This document shows, piece after piece, positions 9,221-18,929 of a stretch of 64,000 nucleotides of DNA; the first letter of the stretch is position 1, and each line of letters starts with the position of its first letter. Under the pieces are notes generated by a model. The model made no database searches. It saw only the letters and a program-made list of their open reading frames with translations, and was not told the origin of the DNA. The stretch lies in the NCBI GenBank assembly GCA_004299235.1, contig SCQL01000031.1, forward strand, positions 310,001 to 374,000, written 5' to 3'. The position numbers and the translations under genes were made by a program. The DNA is from a bacterium (GTDB lineage: Bacteria > Chloroflexota > Dormibacteria > Dormibacterales > Dormibacteraceae).

Positions 9221-10366
9221 GTGGGGCGGCTCGCGCTCGACGCCCGCGCACGCCGCAACCTGGGCGCCGCCGCCCTCGCGTGGTTCGGAGTGCTCGCCGG
9301 CGCGATCACCGCATGGTTCGTCTTTCAGCCCATCCGGCATGACGCCCTAGACAGCGACCTCACCCTCGTCCTGGTCGGCATCCGCATCGGCCTCGACCAC
9401 GGCTGGACGCACATCTACTCGCTCGACCTACAGCGCCAGGCGTTCGAGCAACTCCGGCCGGGCGCCCTGTTCGGCAGCGGCGAGCGTTTCCTGTCTCCCC
9501 CGCCGCTCGTCTGGCTCGCCCTCCCGCTCAGCCTCCTCGGCGGCGCCGCGGCCTTCTACGTGTGGACGGCGGCCTCGCTGGCCGCCCTCGCCGCCGCCTG
9601 GTGGCTCGCGGCGCCAGGCGCCGGACCGCGGCGCTGGCTCTGGCTGATCGGCGCGCTGGCATGGTACCCGCTGCAGTACGGCCTCAGCCTGGGCCAGCCC
9701 GTGCTGCTCGTCCTGCTGGTCGCGATCGCAAGCTGGAAGCTGGCTGAAGCCGGCCGCCCCCTGCTCGCGGGCCTGGTGCTGGGCCTCGCCACGATCAAGC
9801 CCCAGCTGACCCTCGTCCTGCCAGCCGTGCTGCTGGCGGCCGGCCACTGGAGGCTCGCCGCCGCCTGGGCGCTGACCGCGGGCGTGCTCGCGGCGGCCTC
9901 GCTGATCGCCGTCGGCGGGCAGGGAGCGGCCGATTATCGAAGCCTGCTCGGCGACGCCCAGCTGGTCGCGAACAATCGCTACTTCACCCTGGCGTACTTC
10001 GTCGGGCCGGGCGCGCTCAGCTACGCGGCGCAGGCCGCGGTGATCCTGGCCGGCCTCGCCGGCGCGTACATGAACCGCGGCGCCGGCCTGGCGCGCCTGT
10101 TCGCCCTGGGCCTGGTCGCCAGCGCATCGAGCGCGACGTACTGGCACCTCCAGGATTACACGATGCTAGTAGCCGCGGCCTGGCTCTTCTGGCGCGGCGA
10201 CCCGCCGCGCTGGCAGCGCTGGTGGCTGCTGGTCGTGGTCGTGGGCGGCGAGCTGGCCTGGCCCCTGCGCCCGCTGCCGGTCCTCATCGGCCTGGCAGTC
10301 TGGTTGGCATGCCTGGCGGTGCCGCGGCGCCCCCAGGCCCGGACTCGCGCGCTGGCGCCGGCCTGA
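9221..10366 (+). CDS. GT87-like polytopic membrane glycosyltransferase
   Basis: 381-aa membrane protein with about ten predicted hydrophobic segments. The acidic DSDL in the first extracytoplasmic loop and the LATIKPQLTL segment are typical of GT87 (DUF2029) mannosyltransferase-like GT-C proteins that use polyprenyl-phosphate sugars. It begins with GTG 13 nt after the second citrate synthase. A related gene is cut by the right edge of the window (62889). The acceptor is unknown. Confidence 0.7.
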   Translation: MGRLALDARARRNLGAAALAWFGVLAGAITAWFVFQPIRHDALDSDLTLVLVGIRIGLDHGWTHIYSLDLQRQAFEQLRPGALFGSGERFLSPPPLVWLALPLSLLGGAAAFYVWTAASLAALAAAWWLAAPGAGPRRWLWLIGALAWYPLQYGLSLGQPVLLVLLVAIASWKLAEAGRPLLAGLVLGLATIKPQLTLVLPAVLLAAGHWRLAAAWALTAGVLAAASLIAVGGQGAADYRSLLGDAQLVANNRYFTLAYFVGPGALSYAAQAAVILAGLAGAYMNRGAGLARLFALGLVASASSATYWHLQDYTMLVAAAWLFWRGDPPRWQRWWLLVVVVGGELAWPLRPLPVLIGLAVWLACLAVPRRPQARTRALAPA

Positions 10367-10370
10367 CCGG

Positions 10371-11696
10371 ATGACCGCATCCGAAGTCCGGGTTCCGCAC
10401 GCCCGGCTTCTGGTCGTCGCCGGTGCGCTGGCGGCCGGCGCGGCGATCCTGTGGCTCGCGCGAGGTTTCACCTTCTACTTCGACGAGTGGGACTTCATCC
10501 TCCACGCGCCGGACTGGCAGTGGGTCAGCTACCTGCAGCCACACAACGAGCATCCGGCGATGCTCCATCGCGCCGTCTACTCCGCCCTCTTGGCGACGGT
10601 TGGGCTTCGCAGCTACCTGCCCTACATGGCCGTGCTGGTCGCCCTTCACGGCACCAGCGCGGTCCTGCTGTTCGAGCTCGTGCGCCGGCGGTCGGGCGAC
10701 CTTGCCGGCATCGCCTGCGCCGCCGTGCTCCTGGTCCTCGGCGCCGGCTGGGAAGACCTGCTCTGGGCCTTTCAGATGGCGTGGGTGGGCTCCGTCGCCT
10801 GTGGCCTCGGGGCGCTGCTGGCGCTGAACGGCTCGCGCCACGAGCCGCGCATGCTCCCCGCCACCGTCCTCGTGGGCGCATCGCTGATGTTTTCCGGCAT
10901 CGGTCTGTTCTTCGCCGTGGCCGCGGTCGTTCAGCTCGCCGCGAACCCGAGCCGCCGCCGCCGCCTGCTCTGCTTCCTGCCGCTGGGATTCGCGGTCGGC
11001 CTCTGGTATGTCGCGTTGGGACGAAGCGGAGCGCTGCCCAATCCACCACCGACGGCAGGCAATGTCGTCCTGGCCCCCCTGTACACGCTCTGGGGCCTTG
11101 GCGCGAGTGCGGCGGGCCTGGTCGGAGAGGGCGGGTCCTGGGGCCCGGCAGTGCTGGTCGCGGCCGCCGGAACGGTGGGTTGGACCTGGTGGCGGCACGG
11201 CACGGATCCGTACGCGTGGAGCGTCCTGGCGGCCCTGGTGGCGCTGTACCTCGTCACCAGCCTGAGCCGGGCTCAGCTCGGATACCAGCAGTCAGCCGCC
11301 GGCCGCTACGTCTACGTCGGCGCGGTGTTCTGGCTGATCCTGCTGGCCGATGCCGCGGGTCATTTGCCCTGGCGCGGCACCTGGCGTCCCGCCCTCGTCG
11401 CGTGCCTGTTCCTCGCCGGTTTCAACAGCGGCGTCCTTCTGTTCGCGTACTCAGCGGCCAAGACGGAGCAGATGCAGCGCGAGGTTGCCGACCTGCAGGC
11501 CCTGTCCGCCGAGCGCACCGACCCGTGCCTCAACCCGTCCGGCGCCGTCGACCTGCTGGTGATGCCTCAGGTCACCAACCCCTCGCTTTACTACCGCGCG
11601 ATCGATCGCTATGGCGACCCGAGCGCCTCGCTTCCGATCTCGGATCAGGCCGACTTCGAGCGGGCGCGAAAGAACCTCCACAAGCTCGGATGCTGA
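10371..11696 (+). CDS. Polytopic GT-C-fold-like membrane protein
   Basis: 441 aa, N-terminal membrane anchor, then FYFDEWDFILHAP (residues about 35-47) with a DE pair in the first periplasmic loop, followed by HNEH. That arrangement is common in GT-C glycosyltransferases. About ten more hydrophobic segments follow, and the C-terminal 60 residues are soluble with two Cys. It starts 4 nt after the GT87-like gene and is probably cotranscribed. No substrate can be assigned. Confidence 0.6.
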   Translation: MTASEVRVPHARLLVVAGALAAGAAILWLARGFTFYFDEWDFILHAPDWQWVSYLQPHNEHPAMLHRAVYSALLATVGLRSYLPYMAVLVALHGTSAVLLFELVRRRSGDLAGIACAAVLLVLGAGWEDLLWAFQMAWVGSVACGLGALLALNGSRHEPRMLPATVLVGASLMFSGIGLFFAVAAVVQLAANPSRRRRLLCFLPLGFAVGLWYVALGRSGALPNPPPTAGNVVLAPLYTLWGLGASAAGLVGEGGSWGPAVLVAAAGTVGWTWWRHGTDPYAWSVLAALVALYLVTSLSRAQLGYQQSAAGRYVYVGAVFWLILLADAAGHLPWRGTWRPALVACLFLAGFNSGVLLFAYSAAKTEQMQREVADLQALSAERTDPCLNPSGAVDLLVMPQVTNPSLYYRAIDRYGDPSASLPISDQADFERARKNLHKLGC

Positions 11697-11716
11697 AGTC
11701 GATTCGCGGCGGCTTC

Positions 11717-11722
11717 TAGACT
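11717..11722 (+). promoter_or_regulatory. -10 element of the 2-oxoacid dehydrogenase operon
   Basis: TAGACT is 8 nt before the GTG of the lipoamide dehydrogenase gene, in the leaderless spacing seen at many genes here. Confidence 0.5.
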
Positions 11723-11730
11723 TATTCGAA

Positions 11731-13107
11731 GTGCCCGCTGCTGATTTCGACGTGCTGATCCTCGGAGGAGGGATGGGTGGATACCCCGCCGCGATCCGAG
11801 CCTCCCAGCTTGGCTTGAAGGTCGCACTGGTCGAAGCGAACAAGCTCGGAGGCACCTGCCTGCACGTTGGGTGCATCCCGACCAAGGCCCTGCTCGAGTC
11901 ATCGGAGCTCTATCACCGCGTTGCGGCGCGAGGCCAGGAGTTTGGGATCGAAGCCGAAAAGGTGCGGTTCGACTATGCCCGCATCGCCACCCGGCGTGAC
12001 GCGATCGTCAGCCAGCTGCACAAGGGCGTCCAGTACCTGATGAAGAAGAACAAGATCGAGGTGGTCGAAGGTCGCGGCCGCGTGCGCGACCGCAACACGA
12101 TCGAGGTCGGAGGCAAGCAGCTCAAGGCCAGGAGCCTCATCGTCGCGACCGGGTCGGACGTCAAGTCCCTGCCCGGGATCGAATTCGACGGCGACTGCAT
12201 CATCTCGTCCGACCACGCGACGCTCGCGGCCAGGGTGCCCGAGTCCATCTGCATCATCGGGGCGGGCGCGGTCGGGGTCGAGTTCGCGACGCTGTACAAC
12301 CAGCTGGGGGTGAAGGTCACGCTGCTGGAGGCCCTCGACCGCCTGGTGCCGCTCGAGGACGAGGAGATCTCCAAGGAGATGCTGGCGGCGTTCAAGAAGG
12401 CGGGCATCGACTGCCGTCTCGGCGTCAAGGTCAAGGGCGCCAAGAAGGCGCGCGACGGCGTCAGCGTCGACACCGACCAGGGAGAGGTGTGGGCGCGTCA
12501 GCTCCTGGTGGCTGTCGGCCGGGCGCCGAGGTCGAAGGAGATCGGCCTCGAGCAGGCCGGCGTGACGACCCACCCCAACGGGTTCATCAAAGTCGACGAG
12601 TGGATGCGCACTTCGGCGGAGGGGATCCACGCCATCGGCGACGTCGTCGGCGGCTACCTCCTCGCCCACGCGGCGGCGCATGAGGGGATGACGGCGGTCG
12701 AAGACATCGCCGGCCGGCGGGTCGCCCCGATGGAGCAGGAGCTCGTCACCCGCTGCACCTACTCGCACCCCCAGATCGCGTCGGTGGGCTTGACCGAAAA
12801 GCAGGCAACCCAGAAAGGGCACGAGGTGAAGATCGGCCGCTTCCCGTTCTCGGCGCTCGGCCGGGCGATCATCCACGGCGAGACGGCCGGCTTCGTCAAG
12901 CTGGTCGCCGACTCCAAGACCGGCCAGATGCTCGGCGCGCACATCGTCGGGCCCAGCGCGACGGAGCTCATCGCCGAGCCGGCCCTGACTCAGCTGTTTC
13001 AGGGCGACGCCTGGGAGCTCGGCCGCAACATCCACCCCCACCCGACCCTGAGCGAGGCCGTGATGGAGGCAGCGCTGGCCGTGGACGGCCACGCCATCCA
13101 CATCTAG
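11731..13107 (+). CDS. lpdA: Dihydrolipoyl dehydrogenase (E3)
   Basis: 458-aa flavoprotein disulfide reductase. FAD-binding GGGMGG (12-17), redox cysteines C43 and C48 in GGTCLHVGC, NAD-binding GAGAVGVEF, and the C-terminal HPHPTLSE acid-base motif are all present. It reoxidises the dihydrolipoyl arm of the E2 encoded two genes on. The GTG at 11731 is preferred over a start 120 nt upstream because that region overlaps the previous gene and a -10 hexamer lies in it. Confidence 0.93.
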   Translation: MPAADFDVLILGGGMGGYPAAIRASQLGLKVALVEANKLGGTCLHVGCIPTKALLESSELYHRVAARGQEFGIEAEKVRFDYARIATRRDAIVSQLHKGVQYLMKKNKIEVVEGRGRVRDRNTIEVGGKQLKARSLIVATGSDVKSLPGIEFDGDCIISSDHATLAARVPESICIIGAGAVGVEFATLYNQLGVKVTLLEALDRLVPLEDEEISKEMLAAFKKAGIDCRLGVKVKGAKKARDGVSVDTDQGEVWARQLLVAVGRAPRSKEIGLEQAGVTTHPNGFIKVDEWMRTSAEGIHAIGDVVGGYLLAHAAAHEGMTAVEDIAGRRVAPMEQELVTRCTYSHPQIASVGLTEKQATQKGHEVKIGRFPFSALGRAIIHGETAGFVKLVADSKTGQMLGAHIVGPSATELIAEPALTQLFQGDAWELGRNIHPHPTLSEAVMEAALAVDGHAIHI

Positions 13108-15239
13108 TGTCCCGGCCCGAGAGTTCGACCGAAACGCCAGGGGCGCCCCTGCGCAGCGCCCACGCGGGACATCAGGTGGCCCAGGCGGTGAAGACGAAGG
13201 GCTCGACGTTCAAGCCTGAGTGGCGCTTCCAGGAGCCGGTGGCATGGCGTGACACGGACCTCGACGAGAAGACCCTCAAGGAATGGTTCAACTACATCCT
13301 GCTGGGCCGGCAGGTCGACTACCGCTTCCAGGTTCTGAACCGCCAGGGACGGGCGCCGTTCATCATCTCGTGCGCGGGTCATGAGGCGGCGCAGATCGGT
13401 GTCGGCTGGCCGCTGAAGCCCAAGTACGACTGGATCTCTCCTTACTACCGCGACGTCGTGCTCAACATGCGCATGGGCATGACAGCGCTCGACCTGATGC
13501 TGTCGGTGCTGGCCAAAGCCTCCGACCCGGCGTCCGGCGGTAAGCAGACACCCGGGCACTTCTCCGACACCCGGCTCAACATCATCTCCGGCGGTTCGCC
13601 GGTGGCGACGCAGATGGTGCATGCGGCCGGTGCCGCCTACGCGCTCAAGATGGACGGCACCGACAAGGTCGTCATGACCTGCTACGGCGAGGGCTCCGGC
13701 TCCGAGGGCGACACCCACGAGGCCTTCAACTTCGCCGCCGTCTACAAGCTGCCTGAGATCTTCGTCTGCCAGAACAACGGCTTCGCGATCTCGACCCCGT
13801 TCCGCAAGGAGTACGCGCTCGACCACGTGGCGCAGCGCGCCGCCGGCTACGGATTTCCCGGTGTCACGGTTGACGGCCGCGACCCGGTCACGTGCTACGT
13901 CGTCGCCTCGGAAGCCGTCGCCCGGGCCCGCGCCGGCCACGGCCCGACGCTCATCGAATGCCTGGTCGACCGCCTGGGCGCGCACTCGTCGGAGGACGAT
14001 CAGCGGCGCTACCGCACGCAGGAGGAGATCGACCAGCTCGCGCAGAACGACTGCCTGGAGCAGTTCAAGAAGCGGCTGCTCGAAGAGGGCGTGCTGACCG
14101 CCAAGGAGATCGGCGAGTACGAAGAGCGGGTCAAGGAAGAGGTCGCCAAGGCGACCCGCGACGGCATGCAGTCGCCGGACCCGGCCCCCGAGGACGCTCT
14201 GACGCACGTCTACGGGCTCGACGTGCCCGAGGCGATCGAACCCGCGGCCGGAATCGAGACCGAGGACATGAACATGGTCGCGGCTCTGCGCTCGGCGCTG
14301 ACCGAGGAGATGGAGCGCGACGACCGTGTCATGGTCCTCGGCGAGGACGTCGGCCAGAAGGGCGGCGTGTTCCTGGTCACCGACGGTCTGCGGAAGCGCT
14401 TCGGCGAGGCACGCGTCATCGACACGCCGCTGGCCGAGTCATCGATCGCGGGTGTCGCGCTCGGCCTGGCCATCGCCGGCAAGAGGCCGGTGGCCGAGAT
14501 GCAGTTCACCGACTTCACGCACATGGCGTTCAACCAGATCACCAACGAGATCGCCAAGTTTCGATATCGCAGCAACGGCGATTGGAGCGTGCCGATGGTC
14601 GTGCGGGCGCCGATGGGCGGCCACGCGCATGGCGCGCTCTACCACTCCCAGTCGATCGAGGCGCGCTTTGCCACCCCCGGGCTGAAGATCGTGATCCCGT
14701 CCAGCCCTTACGAGGCCAAGGGCCTGCTGCTGGCGGCGATGCGCGACCCCGATCCCGTCCTCTTCTTCGAGCACAAGCGGCTCTACCGCATGTTCAAAGA
14801 GGCGGTGCCGAAGGGCGAGTACCTCATCCCGCTGCAGGTCGCCCGTACCGTGCGAGAGGGAAGCGACATCTCGGTCTTCTGCTATGGACTGATGGTCCAC
14901 TACGCGCTCGAGGCGGCCAAGAACCTCGAGGCCGACGGCGTCAGCGTCGAGATCGTCGACCTGCGGACGGTCTATCCGCTGGACAAGGACGCGATCATCG
15001 CCTCCGCACGCAAGACAGGCAAGTGCCTGGTCCTGTACGAGGACAACTTCAGCGTCTCGATCGGGTCTGAGATCGCGGCGCTCATCGCGGATCAGGCCTG
15101 GGGCTGGCTCGATGCCCCAGTCAAGCGGTTCGGCGGCCTTGACGTGCCGTCCATGCCCTACGCCGCGCCCATGGAGGAGTTCTTCATGCCGAACCCGGAG
15201 AAGATCACCCAGGCGCTGAGAGAGCTGGCGGCGTTCTAG
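13107..15239 (+). CDS. Fused alpha-beta E1 of a branched-chain/2-oxoacid dehydrogenase complex
   Basis: 710-aa thiamine-diphosphate enzyme in which E1 alpha (about 40-345) and E1 beta (about 388-710) are one chain. The alpha part has the ThDP motif GEGS (194-197) ending in N223-N224, and ISCAGHEAAQ. The beta part starts MVAALRSALTEEM and contains VLGEDVG and the MPYAAPMEEFFMP end. It decarboxylates a 2-oxoacid and acylates the E2 lipoyl group. The GTG start overlaps the lpdA TAG by 1 nt. Branched-chain 2-oxoacids are the likeliest substrates, by similarity. Confidence 0.9.
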   Translation: MSRPESSTETPGAPLRSAHAGHQVAQAVKTKGSTFKPEWRFQEPVAWRDTDLDEKTLKEWFNYILLGRQVDYRFQVLNRQGRAPFIISCAGHEAAQIGVGWPLKPKYDWISPYYRDVVLNMRMGMTALDLMLSVLAKASDPASGGKQTPGHFSDTRLNIISGGSPVATQMVHAAGAAYALKMDGTDKVVMTCYGEGSGSEGDTHEAFNFAAVYKLPEIFVCQNNGFAISTPFRKEYALDHVAQRAAGYGFPGVTVDGRDPVTCYVVASEAVARARAGHGPTLIECLVDRLGAHSSEDDQRRYRTQEEIDQLAQNDCLEQFKKRLLEEGVLTAKEIGEYEERVKEEVAKATRDGMQSPDPAPEDALTHVYGLDVPEAIEPAAGIETEDMNMVAALRSALTEEMERDDRVMVLGEDVGQKGGVFLVTDGLRKRFGEARVIDTPLAESSIAGVALGLAIAGKRPVAEMQFTDFTHMAFNQITNEIAKFRYRSNGDWSVPMVVRAPMGGHAHGALYHSQSIEARFATPGLKIVIPSSPYEAKGLLLAAMRDPDPVLFFEHKRLYRMFKEAVPKGEYLIPLQVARTVREGSDISVFCYGLMVHYALEAAKNLEADGVSVEIVDLRTVYPLDKDAIIASARKTGKCLVLYEDNFSVSIGSEIAALIADQAWGWLDAPVKRFGGLDVPSMPYAAPMEEFFMPNPEKITQALRELAAF

Positions 15240-16493
15240 ATGGCCACCCAAAGAGTCGTCATGCCCCAGCTCGGCGAGTCAGTCCACGAGGGGACCATCT
15301 CCAAGTGGCTCGTCAAGCCAGGGGAAAGGGTGGTCGAGTTCGAGCCGATGCTCGAGGTCGACACCGACAAGGTCAACGCCGAGGTGCCCGCACCGGTGAC
15401 CGGCATCCTGCGCGAGATCCTGGCCCAAGAGGGCGAGACGGTCCAGGCCGGGGCCGAGATCGCGGTGGTGGAGGTCGGAGCCGACGGTGAGGCCGCCCAG
15501 GCGCCCGCGCCCGCCCAGGTGACGGCCGCCGCCCCCAAGCCACCGGCGCCGCCGCCGCCGCCCGCCGTCGCGGCGCCGGCCGCGCCCGCATCACCACCGG
15601 CGGAGCTCGAGACCGGCGAGCACCGCTACTCGCCGGCGGTGCTGCTGCTGGCCTCGGAGCTGAAGATCGAGCTCTCCAGGGTGACCGGGACCGGCATCGG
15701 CGGGCGTGTGACCAAGAAGGACGTGCGGGAGTTTTCGGCCGCGGCCAAAGCCGCCCCCGCGGCTCCCGCCCCCGCGCCCAGGTTCGCGCCGGGCGAGGGC
15801 GACCAGGTGGTGCAGCTCACCCGCGTCCGCCGGCTGATCGCCGAGAACATGACCCGTTCCAAGACCACCATCCCCCACGCCTGGCAGACCCAGGAGGCTG
15901 ACATGTCGGGCGTGGTCGCGAACCGGGCCGCCAACAAATCGGCGTTCCAGAAGCAGGAAGGGTTCTCGCTGACCTACCTGCCGTACGTGATGGCGGCCGC
16001 GGTCTCAGCCCTCCGCGAGCATCCGGACGTGAACGCGACCTTCAACGAGACGGAGCTCATCGTCCATCGCGACATCAACCTTGGCGTCTCGGTCGGCCTG
16101 GAGGGCACGCTGGTCGTCCCGGTCGTCCGCCGCGCCGACGGCCTGTCGATCGCCGGCCTGGCCCGCGCGGTCAACGACCTTGCCACCCGTGCCCGCAACA
16201 AGCAGCTGAAGGCGGACGACCTCACCGGCGGGACGTTCACGGTGAACAACTCCGGGACCTTCGGGACCCTGTTCAGCTACTCGGTGATCAACCCGGGCCA
16301 GGCGGGGATCCTGACGATGGAGGCGATCGTCGAGCGTCCGGTCGCGGTCAACGGGATGATCGGCATCAAGCCGATGATGTACCTCTGCTTCTCCTTCGAC
16401 CATCGCGTGCTCGACGGCCTGATGGCGGCGCGCTTCTTGACCTCCTGCCGCAAGTGGCTGGAGGCGGTGACGGCGGAGTCGCCGGTCTATTAG
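15240..16493 (+). CDS. Dihydrolipoamide acyltransferase (E2)
   Basis: 417 aa. N-terminal lipoyl domain with the lipoylated lysine K44 in EVDTDKVNAE, an Ala/Pro-rich linker (about 80-120), a peripheral-subunit binding domain (about 124-162, YSPAVLLLASEL...GGRVTKKDV), a second Ala/Pro linker, then the acyltransferase domain with FDHRVLDG. It begins directly after the E1 stop. It completes a three-gene E3-E1-E2 operon. Its stop interleaves with the convergent GT2 gene. Confidence 0.93.
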   Translation: MATQRVVMPQLGESVHEGTISKWLVKPGERVVEFEPMLEVDTDKVNAEVPAPVTGILREILAQEGETVQAGAEIAVVEVGADGEAAQAPAPAQVTAAAPKPPAPPPPPAVAAPAAPASPPAELETGEHRYSPAVLLLASELKIELSRVTGTGIGGRVTKKDVREFSAAAKAAPAAPAPAPRFAPGEGDQVVQLTRVRRLIAENMTRSKTTIPHAWQTQEADMSGVVANRAANKSAFQKQEGFSLTYLPYVMAAAVSALREHPDVNATFNETELIVHRDINLGVSVGLEGTLVVPVVRRADGLSIAGLARAVNDLATRARNKQLKADDLTGGTFTVNNSGTFGTLFSYSVINPGQAGILTMEAIVERPVAVNGMIGIKPMMYLCFSFDHRVLDGLMAARFLTSCRKWLEAVTAESPVY

Positions 16494-17686
16494 TCGCGAT
16501 CGATCGAGAGAATACTGATCAGGAAGCTGGCGAAGACGGTTTGAGTCCCCAGCGCCAGTAGGACCAGAGCGGGGATCACCTCTCGCATCGTCAGCGACGG
16601 GTTGAGGCTGCCGAAGCCGACCGCGCCCCAGCTCGCGACCGCCACGACGAGCGCGACCAGGCCGACGATCGCCATCAGCGCGCCGGCGCCGAGCCCGACC
16701 TCGAGCGTCACGTAGCGAGACACGCTCTGCAGCGGCGGGTAGGGCGGGTGGAAGCCGGCCCGGATGGCAAAGATCTTGGTGAAGACGGCGAAGAGCACCA
16801 GCTGATAGCCGAGCAGGGCGAAAAAGCCGGCCACGAGCAACGTGTGGATGTCGAGCCGCACACTGCCGACTCGCAGCGGACCCGCGACCAGGAGCGCTGA
16901 CAGGCCGATACCGATGGCGAAGAGCGCAAGGCCCGGATAGAGGAACAGCCACCGCGGGCTGAACAGAAGCATGAAGCGCAGATGCCGCCAGCCATCGCGC
17001 CAGGTGCGCAGATGCGGCGGGCGCGAGCGGCCGTCGGGCCGCAGCGTCACCGGCACCTCGGCGATCCGCATGCCCTTCAGCGAAGCTTTGATCACCATCT
17101 CGCTGGCGAACTCCATCCCGGTCGCCCGCAGCCGCATCTTCTCGTAAGCGTCCAGGCGAAATCCCCGGAGACCGCAGTGCGTGTCGCCGACCGGCGCGTG
17201 GAAGAACAGCCGGCTGATCAGGGTGAGCACCGGATTGCCGACCCAGCGATGCGACCAGGGCATGGCGCCCGGCTCGATACCGCCCAGGAAGCGATTGCCG
17301 ACCACCAGGTCAAACCCTTCGCGCAGCTTGTCGATCAGCGGCCCGATGGCCGTGAAGTCGTAGCTGTCGTCGGCGTCGCCCATGATGACCAACCGGCCTC
17401 GAGCAGCGTCGATGCCGCCGATCAGCGCGCTGCCATAGCCCTTCCCGGCGACGTCGACCACGCGAACCCCAAGCTCCCTCGCGACGACCTGCGATCCATC
17501 GGTGCTGCCGTTGTCGGCGACGATGATCTCCGCCGCGAGCCCGTCTTTCTCGATCGCCCGCTGCGCCTTGTGGATGCAGGCGGCAAGCGTCTCGGCCTCG
17601 TTGAGGCAGGGCATGACGATCGAAACCTCGACCGCCGTCGTGGTCGCGGCCTGATGGCGCCTGGGTGAACGCTGTGCGACCGTCAT
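16490..17686 (-). CDS. GT2-family glycosyltransferase with C-terminal membrane segments
   Basis: 398 aa. N-terminal GT-A domain of the dolichyl-phosphate-mannose synthase type: SIVMPCLNEAETL, IIVADNGSTDGS, MGDADDSYDF (DXD-like) and VGDTHCGLRGF. Four hydrophobic helices follow in the last 150 residues, suggesting membrane anchoring and transfer of sugars to a polyprenyl phosphate. The ATG at 17686 is 7 nt after a TAGGCT -10; in-frame upstream sequence has no protein-like character. Confidence 0.85.
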   Translation of the reverse strand: MTVAQRSPRRHQAATTTAVEVSIVMPCLNEAETLAACIHKAQRAIEKDGLAAEIIVADNGSTDGSQVVARELGVRVVDVAGKGYGSALIGGIDAARGRLVIMGDADDSYDFTAIGPLIDKLREGFDLVVGNRFLGGIEPGAMPWSHRWVGNPVLTLISRLFFHAPVGDTHCGLRGFRLDAYEKMRLRATGMEFASEMVIKASLKGMRIAEVPVTLRPDGRSRPPHLRTWRDGWRHLRFMLLFSPRWLFLYPGLALFAIGIGLSALLVAGPLRVGSVRLDIHTLLVAGFFALLGYQLVLFAVFTKIFAIRAGFHPPYPPLQSVSRYVTLEVGLGAGALMAIVGLVALVVAVASWGAVGFGSLNPSLTMREVIPALVLLALGTQTVFASFLISILSIDRD

Positions 17687-17693
17687 CGCGCTC

Positions 17694-17699
17694 AGCCTA
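17694..17699 (-). promoter_or_regulatory. -10 element of the GT2 gene
   Basis: TAGGCT on the minus strand, 7 nt before the ATG at 17686. Confidence 0.45.
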
Positions 17700-17957
17700 A
17701 CGCCGGGCGGCGCGATCAGCTTGCGGGGCGGCTGAAAAAGCAATGACCCCGACGGATCGCCTCTTGAGAGCGGGTACCGGCCTTGCGGCCTGTTCCTGCC
17801 CCCTTGAACGTGTCCCTCGGGGCCGTGGTCAACACTAAGGTCGGCCACGGCGATGCGCAAGCCCGAAAGTCAGTTCGCCGCCAACCCGTAATTCGTAGCC
17901 GGTTCCAGCGAGGCGGCGACGCCGTCACCGCGGTCCATGCGAGACTTAGCCCAAGCC
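17700..17957. other. Intergenic region between divergent genes
   Basis: About 260 nt between the GT2 and GlcG-like genes. It contains a GGCC-TTGC-GGCC mini-hairpin near 17790 and no convincing ORF. I see no match to a riboswitch class I know. Confidence 0.4.
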
Positions 17958-18359
17958 ATGCCTCTGAGTTTCGACGACGCGCAAGAGGCCATCGAAAGAG
18001 CGCATGCGAAGGCGGCCGCCCTCGGCGTCAAGGTGACGGCGGTGGTCGTTGACGAAGGCGGGTTTCTCGTCGCCCTGGGCCGGATGGACGGCGCGGTGCC
18101 GCTGTCACCGCAGATCGCGGAGGCGAAGGCTGTCGGCGCGGCGATGTTCCAGCGCGATGGCGGCTGGCTGGCGCAGACCGCTCAGGACCGCCCGGGATTT
18201 TTCCACGCGGTCGACCGCCTGGTCCGAACGCCTTTGATCCCAGGACCGGGATCCGTGACGATCCAGCGCGAGGGCAAGGTCGTGGGGGCGATCGGAGTCA
18301 GCGGTGCCCGTCCCGAGCAAGACCTGGAATGCGCCGAAGCGGGAGCCCTCTCAACCTAG
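17958..18359 (+). CDS. GlcG/HbpS (DUF336) family protein
   Basis: 133 aa from the second of two in-frame ATGs (the other is 21 nt upstream). It has the family's VVVDEGGFLVALGRMDGA and the terminal GAIGVSGARPEQD(L)ECA. Members bind heme or small ligands or occur in glycolate and other catabolic clusters; none of those partners is next to it here. It converges on thpR with a 9-nt overlap. Confidence 0.8.
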   Translation: MPLSFDDAQEAIERAHAKAAALGVKVTAVVVDEGGFLVALGRMDGAVPLSPQIAEAKAVGAAMFQRDGGWLAQTAQDRPGFFHAVDRLVRTPLIPGPGSVTIQREGKVVGAIGVSGARPEQDLECAEAGALST

Positions 18360-18929
18360 CCGCAGCAGGCGCAGCGGCTCGTAGACCGCCCCGGATCGGC
18401 TCAGGTGGCTCGCGTACAGGATCAGCTCCTCCGCGCGCCAGGGCTCGAGCTCAGGCGCCGCCGCCACGGCGGGCAGCACCGCGCCGTCCCGACGCCGGGC
18501 GCGAGCCAGTGTCAGGTGCGGTTGAAACGGTCGCTGTTCGGGAGCCAGCCCCGCCCTGGAGCACTCGTCCTCGACCTGCGCCGCCAGCGTCTGCGCCGCG
18601 GCCGCGCCGGCGCGCAGCCCAAGCCAGACCACCCGCGTCAACCGACCCCGCTTGAACGTGCCGAGCTCGCCAAGCTCGACCTCGAAACCAGCCAGCGCGG
18701 TCTGCCCGAGCCGGTCGGCGATGCCGTCCACCAATGCGCGATCGGCACCGCCGATGAAGCGCACGGTCAGGTGCAGGTTGGCCGCCGGCGTCCATCGAAA
18801 ATCGGGCGCCGCCGCCGAGCACGTGGCGAGGTAGCGGTCCAGGGCCTCGCGCTGTGCGTCGGGCAACCGCAGCCCGAAGAACGCGCGAACCCTCAGCGAG
18901 CCCGCTTCTTCCAGTGCGCCGGCACCCAA
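18351..18929 (-). CDS. thpR: RNA 2',3'-cyclic phosphodiesterase (2'-5' RNA ligase family)
   Basis: 192 aa with both catalytic motifs of the 2H phosphoesterase family: H53-L-T and H138-L-T. The start is a TTG at 18929 that overlaps the end of the upstream reductase gene by 37 nt; no better start lies closer to the conserved RAFFGLRLP. It is cotranscribed with the upstream gene by position. Confidence 0.85.
   Translation of the reverse strand: MGAGALEEAGSLRVRAFFGLRLPDAQREALDRYLATCSAAAPDFRWTPAANLHLTVRFIGGADRALVDGIADRLGQTALAGFEVELGELGTFKRGRLTRVVWLGLRAGAAAAQTLAAQVEDECSRAGLAPEQRPFQPHLTLARARRRDGAVLPAVAAAPELEPWRAEELILYASHLSRSGAVYEPLRLLRLG

Noticed and set aside
17700-17957. Riboswitch before the GT2 or GlcG-like gene
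   Set aside because: Only a small GGCC hairpin; no known class recognised, and the GT2 start follows a -10 at leaderless distance.
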